Translations under genes and position numbers: made by a program
NCBI GenBank assembly: GCA_964436235.1
Contig: CAYTCW010000001.1
Span: forward strand, 1-64,000
Origin: UBA9980 sp964436235
Lineage (GTDB): Bacteria; Muiribacteriota; UBA9980
Length of the DNA: 64,000 nucleotides
Direction: 5' to 3'
Shown here: positions 1-7,895 of the stretch, piece after piece
How the letters are laid out: each line of letters opens with the position of its first letter
Numbering within the stretch: the first letter of the stretch is position 1
The notes under the pieces: model-generated
What the model was told of the DNA's origin: nothing
What the model saw: the letters and a program-made list of their open reading frames with translations, nothing else
Databases searched by the model: none

Positions 1-1
1 A

Positions 2-49
2 GGCGGCAGAACCGTCGGCGCAGGCGTAGTTTCAGAAGTTATCGACTAA
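2..49 (+). CDS. tuf: Elongation factor Tu, C-terminal end (partial)
   Basis: The first 16 codons of the window read GGRTVGAGVVSEVID and then TAA. This is the last beta-strand of domain 3 of EF-Tu, whose usual ending is GGRTVGAGVVxxIxx. EF-Tu delivers aminoacyl-tRNA to the ribosome as a GTP complex. The rest of the gene lies to the left of the window. A tuf gene directly before rpsJ is the common str-S10 junction, which supports the call although very little sequence is visible. Confidence 0.88.
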   Translation, partial: GGRTVGAGVVSEVID

Positions 50-71
50 TTTTATTGTATATACAGGCCGT

Positions 72-90
72 GGCCGGAAAATATCCGGCC
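72..90 (+). other. GC-rich hairpin between tuf and rpsJ
   Basis: GGCCGG (72-77) and CCGGCC (85-90) form a perfect 6-bp stem with the loop AAAATAT. Further GGCC/CGGCC repeats follow at about 91-98. No U-tract follows, so this is not a typical terminator. It may be a processing or attenuation hairpin at the start of the S10 operon. Confidence 0.4.
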
Positions 91-138
91 CGCCGGCCGT
101 GACAGCGAAAGCTCGTATTAAGGAGGAATAATTAACAA

Positions 139-447
139 ATGGCTACAAATAAAATCAGAATACTGTTAAAAACTTATGATCATAAAATATTAGACCAGTC
201 GGTACAGAAGATAGTCAATACGGTAAAGAAAACCGGCGCAAAAATTTCCGGTCCTATACCGCTTCCAACCGAAATCAATAAATTTTGTGTTCTTCGCTCA
301 CCGCATGTTGATAAAGATTCCCGCGAACAGTTCGAAATGAGAACTCACAAACGTTTGATCGACATTCACGATCCGTCGCCGGACACAGTTGAATCTTTAC
401 AGAAGATCGACCTTCCTTCAGGCGTGAATATCGAAGTAAAACTTTAA
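139..447 (+). CDS. rpsJ: 30S ribosomal protein S10 (NusE)
   Basis: S10 sits in the head of the 30S subunit and, as NusE, joins antitermination complexes. The 102-residue length is normal. The signature RSPHVDKDSREQFE (about residues 53-66) followed by RTHKR is diagnostic. AGGAGG lies at about 121-126, upstream of the ATG. It is the first gene of the S10 operon, and rplC follows after 19 nt. Confidence 0.98.
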   Translation: MATNKIRILLKTYDHKILDQSVQKIVNTVKKTGAKISGPIPLPTEINKFCVLRSPHVDKDSREQFEMRTHKRLIDIHDPSPDTVESLQKIDLPSGVNIEVKL

Positions 448-466
448 TGCGGAGGTGTAGAAAGAG

Positions 467-1153
467 ATGAAAAGTTTAGGACTTTTAGGAAGAAAAGTTG
501 GCATGACCACGATATTCGACGATAAGGGAAACAGCATACCGGTAACGGTTCTGACTCTCGGCCCGTGCTATGTCGTACAGAAGAAAACCGTCGCAACCGA
601 CGGTTATAACGCTATACAGATCGGCTTCGAAAAAGCGAAAGCAAGATACGAACGCCGCCGCGTTAACGGCAAGGTAGTTAAAAAAGTGGTATTCCCGAAT
701 AAACCTTTATCGGGCCATTTTAAAAAAGCTAACCTTGAAGCTATGCAGAATTTGATCGAATTCCGCGTCGAAGATATCGATAAGTATCAGGTCGGCCAGG
801 AATTAAAAGTAGATCAGATATTCGGCGAAAATCTCCGCGTTGACGTTATGGGTATATCTAAAGGCCGCGGCTTCGCCGGCGGCGTTAAAAGATGGCACTG
901 GAAGGGCGGTTCTGAAACGCACGGTTCAATGTTTCACAGAGCGGTAGGCTCGATAGGCGCATCGTCCTCGCCTTCACGCGTTTATAAAAACCAGAGCATG
1001 CCCGGAAGAATGGGCGGTAAAAAAGTTACGGTCCAGAACATTAAAGTCGTTAAAATCGACGTGGACAAAAATATGGTTCTGGTAAACGGTGCCGTTCCGG
1101 GCTTCAGAGGCGGCCTTGTAGTATGCAAACAGGCTGTTTTAGCACAAAAATAA
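467..1153 (+). CDS. rplC: 50S ribosomal protein L3
   Basis: L3 is a primary 23S rRNA binder near the peptidyl transferase centre. The 228-residue protein starts with the family opening LGRKVGM and carries the signature FAGGVKRWHWKGG...THGS..HR (about residues 135-158), then GSIG and MPGRMGG. A GGAGG site is in place. It is the second gene of the S10 operon, between rpsJ and rplD, and is slightly longer than the roughly 210-residue average. Confidence 0.98.
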   Translation: MKSLGLLGRKVGMTTIFDDKGNSIPVTVLTLGPCYVVQKKTVATDGYNAIQIGFEKAKARYERRRVNGKVVKKVVFPNKPLSGHFKKANLEAMQNLIEFRVEDIDKYQVGQELKVDQIFGENLRVDVMGISKGRGFAGGVKRWHWKGGSETHGSMFHRAVGSIGASSSPSRVYKNQSMPGRMGGKKVTVQNIKVVKIDVDKNMVLVNGAVPGFRGGLVVCKQAVLAQK

Positions 1154-1181
1154 TGAGCTTTAGAAGGAGGATTCAAATAGC

Positions 1182-1877
1182 ATGCCTACTTTAGATGTTT
1201 TTAATATAGAAGGAAAAAAAATAGATCAGGTTGAAGTTTCAGACAGCGTGTTTAACGTCGAGCTTCACAAAAACGCGATCTCCGATTGCGTTATACAGGA
1301 ACAGGCTAATAAAAGACAGGGTAACGCAAAAGCTAAAGACCGTTCGGAAGTTTCCGGCGGCGGCAGAAGGCCCTGGCGCCAGAAAGGCACAGCCCGCGCC
1401 CGTCACAGCTCGAACCGTTCACCGTTATGGAGACACGGCGGCGTGACTTTCGGTCCCGAACTGCGTTCGTACTATTACAGCATTCCTAAAAAAGTTAAAA
1501 GACTCGCCATGCGTTCGGTTTTATCCGATAAAGTCCGCGCGGGCGCGGTTTGCGTTGTTGACGCGTTCAATCCGAAAGAATTTAAAACCAAACATATGGC
1601 CCAGATACTCGTTAATCTTAAAGTTAACGACGTTAATTCGGTAAAACCCGCCGAAGGCAAAGAAAAACTTTCCAAAAATAAAATCGAAAAACTCGCTACG
1701 AAAAGAGTTCTTGTCGTAACGCGCGAATCGGAAGAAAAAGTTTACCGTTCTTTCAGAAATATCGAAAAAGTGACTGTATTACCTTCGAATTCCATATCGG
1801 TATATCCTCTCGCGTGGGCTGAAAAACTCGTCATAACAAAGGACGCTCTTTTAAAAATTGAGGAGGTGTTAAAGTAA
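1182..1877 (+). CDS. rplD: 50S ribosomal protein L4
   Basis: L4 lines the exit tunnel and in enterobacteria represses its own operon. The extended-loop signature is present: GGGRRPWRQKGTARARHSS (about residues 60-78), then SPLWRHGG and FGP. At 231 residues it is about 25 longer than usual. The extra residues lie in a lysine-rich insert around residues 150-170. The end of the gene contains the Shine-Dalgarno GAGGAGGTG for rplW, which starts 1 nt after the stop. Confidence 0.97.
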   Translation: MPTLDVFNIEGKKIDQVEVSDSVFNVELHKNAISDCVIQEQANKRQGNAKAKDRSEVSGGGRRPWRQKGTARARHSSNRSPLWRHGGVTFGPELRSYYYSIPKKVKRLAMRSVLSDKVRAGAVCVVDAFNPKEFKTKHMAQILVNLKVNDVNSVKPAEGKEKLSKNKIEKLATKRVLVVTRESEEKVYRSFRNIEKVTVLPSNSISVYPLAWAEKLVITKDALLKIEEVLK

Positions 1878-1878
1878 G

Positions 1879-2169
1879 ATGGAAAAACACGCAAGTGACA
1901 TAATACTTTATCCTGTAGTATCAGAAAAAAGCGTTATGGGAAAAGAATGGAATAAATATTCGTTCAAAGTAGCCATAGGCGCGAATAAAATTGAAATCAA
2001 AAAAGCCGTCGAAGAGCTTTTTAAAGTAAAAGTTGAACGCGTAAACACTATGAAGTGCCATCCGAAAATAAAACGCATGGGCGCTCATGCCGGTTACACC
2101 TCAGAATGGAAAAAAGCGATAGTGACTCTTAAAGAGGGCGAAAAGATAGCGTTCTTCGAAGGCATGTAA
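1879..2169 (+). CDS. rplW: 50S ribosomal protein L23
   Basis: L23 lies at the tunnel exit and docks trigger factor and SRP. The 96-residue length and the VVSEKS opening match the family, as do the central VEELFKVKVERVNTM and the lysine-rich loop ending in AIVTLKEGEKI. It starts 1 nt after the rplD stop, with its ribosome binding site inside rplD, so the two are probably translationally coupled. Confidence 0.97.
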   Translation: MEKHASDIILYPVVSEKSVMGKEWNKYSFKVAIGANKIEIKKAVEELFKVKVERVNTMKCHPKIKRMGAHAGYTSEWKKAIVTLKEGEKIAFFEGM

Positions 2170-2210
2170 GATATTAATTTTAAGGTTTTATAGAAATTAA
2201 GGAGGAAACA

Positions 2211-3047
2211 ATGGCTCTTAAAAGCTTTAAACCAATTACGCCCGGCGTTCGTTTTATGACGGTAGCGGATTTTTCGATGTTATCGGATAAAAGACCGGAA
2301 AAAGCATTGACCAAAAAGATAAAAAGCCACGGCGGCCGCAATAATCAGGGCCGCGTAACCGCTCGTTTCAGAGGCGGCGGACACAAAAGACTCTATAGAG
2401 AAATCGATTTTACGCCCAGAAAAGACGGCGTCGAAGGCAGAATAGCCGCATTAGAATATGATCCTAACAGATCGGCGCATATCGCTCTCGTATTCTATGC
2501 CGACGGCGAAAAAAGATATATAATCGCATCCACCGAAACTAAAGTCGGCGATACGATAATGTCCGGCCACGAAATCGAAATCAAACCTTCGAATACGCTT
2601 CCTTTGAGCGATATTCCGGCAGGCACCAACATTTATAACGTTGAAATGAAACCCGGCAAGGGCGCTCAGATAGCTCGCGCAGCCGGCACTTTCGTCCGCC
2701 TGATGGCCAAAGAAGGCAAATACGCCATACTCAAAATGCCTTCGGGCGAAATGAGAAGAATACTGCTTGAATGCCGCGCCCAGATCGGCCAGGTTTCGAA
2801 TCTCGAAAACGAAAATATATCGATCGGTAAAGCAGGCCGTTCGAGGCATCTCGGCATTAAACCTCATAACCGCGGCTCGGTTATGAATCCCTGCGATCAC
2901 CCGCACGGCGGCGGCGAAGGCAGATGCCCGGTTGGAAGACCGGCTCCTATGTCGCCATGGGGTACTCCCGCTAAAGGTTACAAAACCAGAAGCAAAAAGA
3001 ACTCCAGCAACAAATATATCGTAAGCGACAGACGCAAAAAATCATAA
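2211..3047 (+). CDS. rplB: 50S ribosomal protein L2
   Basis: L2 is needed for subunit joining and peptidyl transfer. The 278-residue length is normal. The signature MNPCDHPHGGGEGRCPVGRP (about residues 225-244) contains the conserved histidine, and the C-terminus ends GYKTRSKKNSSNKYIV. It starts behind AAGGAGG. The next gene, rpsS, is separated by an unusually long spacer of 184 nt that carries its own promoter. Confidence 0.98.
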   Translation: MALKSFKPITPGVRFMTVADFSMLSDKRPEKALTKKIKSHGGRNNQGRVTARFRGGGHKRLYREIDFTPRKDGVEGRIAALEYDPNRSAHIALVFYADGEKRYIIASTETKVGDTIMSGHEIEIKPSNTLPLSDIPAGTNIYNVEMKPGKGAQIARAAGTFVRLMAKEGKYAILKMPSGEMRRILLECRAQIGQVSNLENENISIGKAGRSRHLGIKPHNRGSVMNPCDHPHGGGEGRCPVGRPAPMSPWGTPAKGYKTRSKKNSSNKYIVSDRRKKS

Positions 3048-3062
3048 TTTGAGTTGATAACG

Positions 3063-3107
3063 GCTTATAAAGCACATGTGAATATATACAAACCACGCTT
3101 TATAAGC
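3063..3107 (+). other. 11-bp inverted repeat downstream of rplB
   Basis: GCTTATAAAGC (3063-3073) and GCTTTATAAGC (3097-3107) are perfect reverse complements around a 23-nt loop. No U-tract follows. A second small hairpin, TCACTT/AAGTGA, lies at about 3114-3127. They sit between rplB and the rpsS promoter and may mark an mRNA 3' end, a processing site or a regulatory leader. Confidence 0.5.
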
Positions 3108-3130
3108 ACGAAATCACTTTGAAGTGAAAA

Positions 3131-3147
3131 AAGATTATAAAAATCTT
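3131..3147 (+). other. Short AT-rich hairpin with a copy before rplO
   Basis: AAGATT (3131-3136) pairs with AATCTT (3142-3147) across the loop ATAAA. The 15-mer ATAAAAATCTTAAAA at 3137-3151 recurs exactly at 9679-9693, again in a hairpin just upstream of a ribosomal protein gene. Confidence 0.45.
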
Positions 3148-3156
3148 AAAAATCAC

Positions 3157-3185
3157 TTGAAAACTTAAATTAATTGTGTTATAAT
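3157..3185 (+). promoter_or_regulatory. Sigma-70-type promoter before rpsS
   Basis: TTGAAA (3157-3162) and TATAAT (3180-3185) are separated by exactly 17 nt. This predicts transcription start near 3192, about 40 nt before the rpsS ATG. It would let rpsS and the downstream genes be transcribed independently of rpsJ-rplB. Confidence 0.75.
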
Positions 3186-3231
3186 GGTATGCTTAATTGA
3201 AACAATATATAATCTACAAAGGGAGGAAATA

Positions 3232-3516
3232 ATGTCCAGATCGTTAAAAAAAGGGCCGTATGTCAAAGACGACCTTATAAAGAAAATAAGAAACTTAAAT
3301 ACGACGAATGCTAAAAAGGTTATTAAAACATGGTCGCGCTCGTCGACTATCGTGCCCGAAATGATATTGCACACGATAGCCGTATATAACGGCAAAAAAC
3401 ACGTCCCGGTTTATATCACCGAAGACATGGTCGGCCACAAACTTGGCGAATTTGCGCTTACACGCTTCTTTAAGGCGCACGGCAGCCATACCGAAAGAAC
3501 AATATCTTTAAAATAG
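3232..3516 (+). CDS. rpsS: 30S ribosomal protein S19
   Basis: S19 binds S13 in the 30S head and touches tRNA. I start at 3232 (MSRSLKKGPYVKDD) because GGGAGG precedes it at the right distance and it matches the family opening. The frame stays open upstream, but that stretch contains the promoter. The product has 94 residues, a normal length, with the signature GHKLGEFALTRFFKAH near the C-terminus. Confidence 0.97.
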   Translation: MSRSLKKGPYVKDDLIKKIRNLNTTNAKKVIKTWSRSSTIVPEMILHTIAVYNGKKHVPVYITEDMVGHKLGEFALTRFFKAHGSHTERTISLK

Positions 3517-3537
3517 CGGCAAAGGAGTGAACCAGAA

Positions 3538-4062
3538 ATGTTAGTATCAGAAGCGAAAATTCGCGAAAAATTTTACAATCAGAACAGGCAGAACGGCTCG
3601 AAACAGCGTTCGAGAAAAGAATTAAAAGCCATGTTTACGGCGGAACGCAGAAAAAAAGAAGGCGTGCGCGCGAGCGCTAACGTACAGCGCGGCTCTTCAA
3701 GAAAGTTTAACCGCGTGCTCGATCTTGTCCGCGGCAAAGAATTAAACGAAGCTTTAGCTATTGTTAAGTTCACACCTACACGCGCGGCACGGTTGATAGA
3801 GAAAGTTATATTATCGGCTAAGGCTAACGCTGAAAATACCAGAAACTGGGACGCCGAAAATTTAATTGTTCATCGCGCTTACGTTGAACAGGGACCGACG
3901 ATTCCGCGTATCCGTCCGATGTCGAAGGGCCGCGTAGGACGCATCAGAAAAAGAACCTGCTCGACCTATATCATTTTGACTGAAAAACAGGAAAAGCAAA
4001 CTGCAACGGTTAAAAGCGGAAACGAAACGAAAAAAGAAACCGCCAGAAAAGAGACTAAGTAA
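3538..4062 (+). CDS. rplV: 50S ribosomal protein L22, with extended termini
   Basis: L22 lines the exit tunnel. The core begins at about residue 43 (VRASANVQRGSSRK) and contains LVRGKELNEALAIVKFTP and the C-terminal hairpin RIRPMSKGRVGRIRKRTC. The whole product is 174 residues against about 110-115 normally. It has an extra N-terminal stretch of about 42 basic residues and a lysine/glutamate-rich tail of about 25. AAAGGAG precedes the ATG, so the longer N-terminus is probably real. rpsC follows after 42 nt. Confidence 0.95.
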   Translation: MLVSEAKIREKFYNQNRQNGSKQRSRKELKAMFTAERRKKEGVRASANVQRGSSRKFNRVLDLVRGKELNEALAIVKFTPTRAARLIEKVILSAKANAENTRNWDAENLIVHRAYVEQGPTIPRIRPMSKGRVGRIRKRTCSTYIILTEKQEKQTATVKSGNETKKETARKETK

Positions 4063-4104
4063 TTAATTAATAGAAAGTTCGTTTTAACAGGAGGAGGTTA
4101 CACA

Positions 4105-4845
4105 GTGGGTCAAAAAACTAATCCGGTAGGTCTCAGGCTTGGCATCACAAGAACGTGGGAATCAAGATGGTTCGCTCAGAAAGAATATATCGAATATCTC
4201 CACGAAGACCTTAAAATCAAAAAGGCGATAAAAGATGTATTCGCCGCAATTAAAGCTAAAAAAGAAAAATACATCGATCCGGAAATATCGAAAATCGAAA
4301 TCGAAAGGCCTTCTTACCAGAAGGTAAAAGTTATAATCAACACCGCGAAACCTGGCGTTATTATAGGCAGATCGGGTTCCGAAATCCAGAAAATGAAAGT
4401 TATGATCGAAAAACTTACCGGCCGTAAGGTTTCGTTATACATTCAGGAAATCAAAGATCCTTTCCTCGATGCTCAGTTAGTAGCTAACAATATAGCGGCT
4501 CAGATCGAAAAGCGCGTAGCTTTCCGCCGCGCAATGAAAAGAGCGGTTGACACGGCTTTATCACACGGAGTTCTCGGCGTTAAAATAGCCTGCTCCGGCC
4601 GTCTCGGCGGCGCTGAAATCGCACGCTGTGAATACTATAGAAGAGGCAGAGTTCCCCTTCATACGCTTCGCGCGAATATCGATTTCGCTTTAGCGACCGG
4701 ACACACCACATACGGCTGCGTCGGCGTTAAAGTATGGCTGTTCCATGGCGAAGTGCTCTCGGAACGCGATGCTGAAAGATATCAGAGCAAGATCAAAGGA
4801 AACAGCATTTCCGACGACAGCGTAAAAGAAAATAGCGCTAATTAA
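4105..4845 (+). CDS. rpsC: 30S ribosomal protein S3
   Basis: S3 forms part of the mRNA entry site. It starts with GTG behind AGGAGGAGG and opens MGQKTNPVGLRLGITR, the family N-terminus. The KH segment VIINTAKPGVIIGRSGSEI (about residues 74-92) and the C-terminal signature GRLGGAEIAR...GRVPLHTLRA complete it. The 246 residues include a short variable tail. rplP follows after 24 nt. Confidence 0.98.
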   Translation: MGQKTNPVGLRLGITRTWESRWFAQKEYIEYLHEDLKIKKAIKDVFAAIKAKKEKYIDPEISKIEIERPSYQKVKVIINTAKPGVIIGRSGSEIQKMKVMIEKLTGRKVSLYIQEIKDPFLDAQLVANNIAAQIEKRVAFRRAMKRAVDTALSHGVLGVKIACSGRLGGAEIARCEYYRRGRVPLHTLRANIDFALATGHTTYGCVGVKVWLFHGEVLSERDAERYQSKIKGNSISDDSVKENSAN

Positions 4846-4869
4846 GCTGAGTAAGGAGGATTATATCCA

Positions 4870-5298
4870 ATGTTAATGCCTAAAAAAGTTAAATTTAGAA
4901 AATTACAGAAAGGCCGCATGACGGGAAAAGCTAAAGGCGGCATGTTCGTGGATTTCGGCGATTACGGTTTAAAAGCCTTAGAGCTGACATGGATCACGAA
5001 CAATCAGATAGAAGCGGCCCGTATCGCGATGACCCGTTTTATCAAACGCGGCGGCAAGCTCTGGATAAGAGTGTTCCCGCATAAATCCATCACCAAGAAG
5101 CCGGCCGAAACCCGTATGGGTAAGGGAAAAGGCGCTCCGGAAGGCTGGGTAGCCGTAGTTAAGCCGGGTAAAGTGTTATTTGAAATCGGCGGCGTGGAAC
5201 CATCGGTAGCAAGAGAAGCGCTCCGTCTCGCATCGCACAAACTTCCGATCCGTACCATGTTTGTTAAAAAACTTCAATTAGAGGGTGATAACGCATGA
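4870..5298 (+). CDS. rplP: 50S ribosomal protein L16
   Basis: L16 helps position tRNA in the A site. The opening MLMPKKVKFRKLQKGRM is the standard bacterial start. The signature KRGGKLWIRVFPHKSITKKP and the arginine-containing loop MGKGKGAPEGWVA follow. The 142-residue length is normal. The stop overlaps the rpmC start (ATGA), indicating translational coupling. Confidence 0.98.
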   Translation: MLMPKKVKFRKLQKGRMTGKAKGGMFVDFGDYGLKALELTWITNNQIEAARIAMTRFIKRGGKLWIRVFPHKSITKKPAETRMGKGKGAPEGWVAVVKPGKVLFEIGGVEPSVAREALRLASHKLPIRTMFVKKLQLEGDNA

Positions 5299-5501
5299 AA
5301 TCAACAGAACTTCGCAAATATACTCTTGACGAATTAAAGAGAAAACTCCATGACTTCAAACAGGACCTTTTCACGTTAAGGTTTCAGGCAGTAGTCGGTC
5401 AGCTGACCAACACGGCAAAAATCAGACAGGTAAGATGCGATATCGCGAAAGTCAACACGATAATTACCGAAAAAGAACGTGGAATTAACGCCGAACTTTA
5501 A
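5295..5501 (+). CDS. rpmC: 50S ribosomal protein L29
   Basis: L29 is a small two-helix protein at the tunnel exit. The 68 residues contain the family pattern LKRKLHDFKQDLFTLRFQ and IRQVRCDIAKVNTII. The start overlaps the rplP stop by 4 nt. The position between rplP and rpsQ is canonical. Confidence 0.96.
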   Translation: MKSTELRKYTLDELKRKLHDFKQDLFTLRFQAVVGQLTNTAKIRQVRCDIAKVNTIITEKERGINAEL

Positions 5502-5522
5502 TAATACGAGGAGGAACACAAA

Positions 5523-5783
5523 GTGGCAGAACGCGAAACCGCGAAAAAAACTAAAATAGGCGTGGTAAAATCAAATAAAATGCAGAAAACCGTAGTGGTA
5601 TCAGTTGAAAAAAGCGTAAAACACCCGCTGTACAAGAAGATATTGAAAAGAACGAAAAGCTTGAAAGCGCACGATGAAAATAATAAATGCCAGGTCGGCG
5701 ATCAGGTCCTTATAGCCGAAACCAGGCCGCTTTCAAAAGACAAATGCTGGCGCGTAGTAGAAATTTTAAAAAGCGCGAGCTAA
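5523..5783 (+). CDS. rpsQ: 30S ribosomal protein S17
   Basis: S17 is an OB-fold primary 16S rRNA binder. It starts at GTG with GAGGAGG upstream. The core reads GVVKSNKMQKTVVVSVEK, VKHPLYKKI and CQVGDQVLIAETRPLSKDK. The 86-residue length is normal. rplN follows after a 50-nt spacer. Confidence 0.97.
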   Translation: MAERETAKKTKIGVVKSNKMQKTVVVSVEKSVKHPLYKKILKRTKSLKAHDENNKCQVGDQVLIAETRPLSKDKCWRVVEILKSAS

Positions 5784-5833
5784 TCATCAGACCAATAAAC
5801 GTTTTTCTAAGTTTAATATTGAGGTGAAATAAA

Positions 5834-6202
5834 ATGATACAAGCTGAAAGCAGATTAAACGTGGCCGACAATTCCGGCGCCAAGCGCGTAGAATGTATGC
5901 TGGTCAGAGGCAGTACGAAAAGAAGATACGCCAGCATAGGCGATATCATAAAAGTAGTCGTAAAAGACGCTCAGCCTAACGGCACCGTAAAAAAAGGCGA
6001 CGTGTGCCTTGCCGTTATAGTTCGTACCAGCAAAGAAATTTCAAGGCCTGACGGCTCGTTTATAAAATTCGACGATAACGCCGCGGTTATCATCAAAGAA
6101 GACAAAGAACCCCGCGGTACCCGTATATTTGGACCAGTCGCCAGAGAGCTCCGCGATCTCGAATTCTTGAAGATCGTTTCCCTGGCTCCTGAAGTTATTT
6201 AA
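5834..6202 (+). CDS. rplN: 50S ribosomal protein L14
   Basis: L14 sits at the subunit interface and is the docking point of RsfS. The 122-residue length is canonical. It opens MIQAESRLNVADNSGAK and contains the signature GDIIKVVVKDAQPNGTVKKG. TTGAGGTG precedes the ATG. Its TAA overlaps the first possible ATG of the next frame, but the better rplX start lies 18 nt further on. Confidence 0.98.
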   Translation: MIQAESRLNVADNSGAKRVECMLVRGSTKRRYASIGDIIKVVVKDAQPNGTVKKGDVCLAVIVRTSKEISRPDGSFIKFDDNAAVIIKEDKEPRGTRIFGPVARELRDLEFLKIVSLAPEVI

Positions 6203-6219
6203 TGGAGGTTAAACGAGCA

Positions 6220-6561
6220 ATGAATAGCGTAAAAACTGAAATAAAAAAAGGCGACACCGTTCGCGTAATGTGCGGCAAAAACGACGGTAAACAGGGTAAA
6301 GTTCTCGTAGTTAACCGCGTAAAATGCCAGTTGATAGTCGAAGGCGTTAATCTGGTCAAAAAACACCAGAAACCCAATCAAAAAGTTCAGAAGGGCGGCA
6401 TAATAGAACGCGAAGGTTATATATATGCCTCTAAAGTAATGCTTGTTTGCCCGAAATGTTCAAAACCCACCAGAATTGCTCATTTTGTAAGCGGCGAAGG
6501 CAAAAACAGCAAAAAAGTCAGAAGCTGCAAAAAATGCAGTGAAATGATCGACCAGATTTAG
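6220..6561 (+). CDS. rplX: 50S ribosomal protein L24, four-cysteine form
   Basis: L24 initiates 50S assembly. I start at 6220 (MNSVKTEIKKGDTVRV) because GGAGG at 6204-6208 lies 11 nt upstream. The earlier in-frame ATG at 6202 has no Shine-Dalgarno. The KOW motif is GDTVRVMCGKNDGKQGKV. The C-terminal half carries two CxxC pairs (CPKCSKP and CKKC), so it probably binds zinc, as in the four-cysteine L24 forms of several phyla. The product has 113 residues. Confidence 0.95.
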   Translation: MNSVKTEIKKGDTVRVMCGKNDGKQGKVLVVNRVKCQLIVEGVNLVKKHQKPNQKVQKGGIIEREGYIYASKVMLVCPKCSKPTRIAHFVSGEGKNSKKVRSCKKCSEMIDQI

Positions 6562-6582
6562 TTTCTTCGGAGGATGAATAAA

Positions 6583-7227
6583 ATGGCAAAAGAAAAAGTT
6601 GAAAAAAAGGCTCAGGCTCAGGTACAGGCCGATAAAAAGCCCGAAACCAAAGCCGCTCCTAAAGTAAAAGTTACTTCAAGGATGAAACTCGCTTATAAAG
6701 AAAAAGTTGTTCCCGGTTTAATGAAACAATTCGGTTACAAAAATATCATGCAGGTTCCCAAACTTGATAAAGTTACAATAAACATGGGTATAGGCCAGGC
6801 CACGCAGAACCCGAAACTCGTTGACAGCGCGGCGGCCGAACTCACCTCTATCGTCGGACAGAAAGTAGTTATAACCAAAGCTAAAAAATCGATATCCAAC
6901 TTCAAATTGAGGGCGAATATCGCCATAGGCGTAATGGCTACTCTGCGCGGCAACAGAATGTATATGTTTCTCGATAAATTGTTTGGCATAGTTCTCCCTC
7001 GTATCCGTGACTTTAAAGGCGTTTCCGATAAAGCTTTCGACGGCCGCGGCAATTATACGCTCGGTTTGAAAGAACAGTCATTGTTTCCCGAAATCAATAT
7101 CGATAAAATCGACAAAGTCACAGGCATGAATATCAGCTTTACAACCACGGCAAAAACGGACAACGAAGCTTTTCATCTTTTGAAATCGCTCGGCATGCCT
7201 TTCCGTAATGCTTCATCGGGTAATTAA
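6583..7227 (+). CDS. rplE: 50S ribosomal protein L5, with basic N-terminal extension
   Basis: L5 binds 5S rRNA in the central protuberance. The core runs from about residue 35 (SRMKLAYKEKVVPGLM) and contains MQVPKLDKVTINMGIG and VTLRG-like and FPEINIDKI segments. The start at 6583 is chosen because GGAGG at 6569-6573 abuts the earlier ATG at 6574, which is too close. The product has 214 residues against about 180 normally. The extra is a lysine/alanine/glutamine-rich N-terminal stretch. Confidence 0.95.
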   Translation: MAKEKVEKKAQAQVQADKKPETKAAPKVKVTSRMKLAYKEKVVPGLMKQFGYKNIMQVPKLDKVTINMGIGQATQNPKLVDSAAAELTSIVGQKVVITKAKKSISNFKLRANIAIGVMATLRGNRMYMFLDKLFGIVLPRIRDFKGVSDKAFDGRGNYTLGLKEQSLFPEINIDKIDKVTGMNISFTTTAKTDNEAFHLLKSLGMPFRNASSGN

Positions 7228-7243
7228 TTAAAGGGAGGAAAAA

Positions 7244-7429
7244 ATGGCAAAAACTTCATTGATAATGAAATGGGAAAGACCCAAAAAATATAAAGTACGC
7301 GAATACAACCGCTGCAAAGTATGCGGACGTCCCCGCTCTTATATCAGGAAATTCGCTATGTGCCGTATCTGCTTCAGAATGTATGCCAATCGCGGCGAAG
7401 TTCCCGGCGTTACCAAATCATCGTGGTAA
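7244..7429 (+). CDS. rpsN: 30S ribosomal protein S14, zinc-binding type
   Basis: This is the short 61-residue form of S14 with a CxxC...CxxC ribbon (CKVCGR and CRICFR), which holds zinc. The C-terminus GEVPGVTKSSW is the family ending. GGGAGG precedes the ATG. It lies between rplE and rpsH, the normal position. Confidence 0.98.
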   Translation: MAKTSLIMKWERPKKYKVREYNRCKVCGRPRSYIRKFAMCRICFRMYANRGEVPGVTKSSW

Positions 7430-7483
7430 AATTTACGGTGTCGGCTATCACAGATAACTTTGTTAAGGAGGATAAATAACAAA

Positions 7484-7879
7484 ATGAACATTACAGATCC
7501 TATTGCAAATATGCTCACGAAAATTAGAAACGCATGCCGTGCCGGCCATGAAGTGGTTGACGTACCTGCATCGAATTTAAAAAAAGAACTCACGAAAATA
7601 TTAAAAAATGAAGGTTATATTAAAGATTTTAAATACCTGAAATCCGATTCTAAAGGCACTCTGCGTATTTACTTGAAATACAAAAACCGCCAGACCGTTA
7701 TCGCCGGTATCAGAAGAATATCGCGTCCCGGACTGCGCGTTTACGTAGCCAAAGACAATATACCGAAAGTCCTCGGCGGACTGGGTATCGCTATCCTTTC
7801 GACCTCGAAGGGCTTAATGACGGACAGAAACTCTCGCGAAGCCAATGTCGGCGGCGAAGTGCTTTGCTATGTATGGTAA
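7484..7879 (+). CDS. rpsH: 30S ribosomal protein S8
   Basis: S8 organises the central domain of 16S rRNA and in E. coli represses the spc operon. The start at 7484 (MNITDPIANMLTKIRNA) is preceded by AAGGAGG at 7465-7471. The frame is open upstream only through a TTG that overlaps this site. The C-terminus STSKGLMTDRNSREANVGGEVLCYVW is typical in pattern. The product has 131 residues, a normal length. Confidence 0.98.
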   Translation: MNITDPIANMLTKIRNACRAGHEVVDVPASNLKKELTKILKNEGYIKDFKYLKSDSKGTLRIYLKYKNRQTVIAGIRRISRPGLRVYVAKDNIPKVLGGLGIAILSTSKGLMTDRNSREANVGGEVLCYVW

Positions 7880-7895
7880 AAGGAGGAAACAATAA

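Noticed and set aside
2451..2906. 151-codon minus-strand open frame inside rplB
   Set aside because: It is a shadow of the highly biased L2 codon usage and overlaps the conserved gene completely.
3184..3231. Upstream-extended start for rpsS
   Set aside because: The extra 16 codons begin within the promoter -10 region, and the GGGAGG site clearly belongs to the ATG at 3232.
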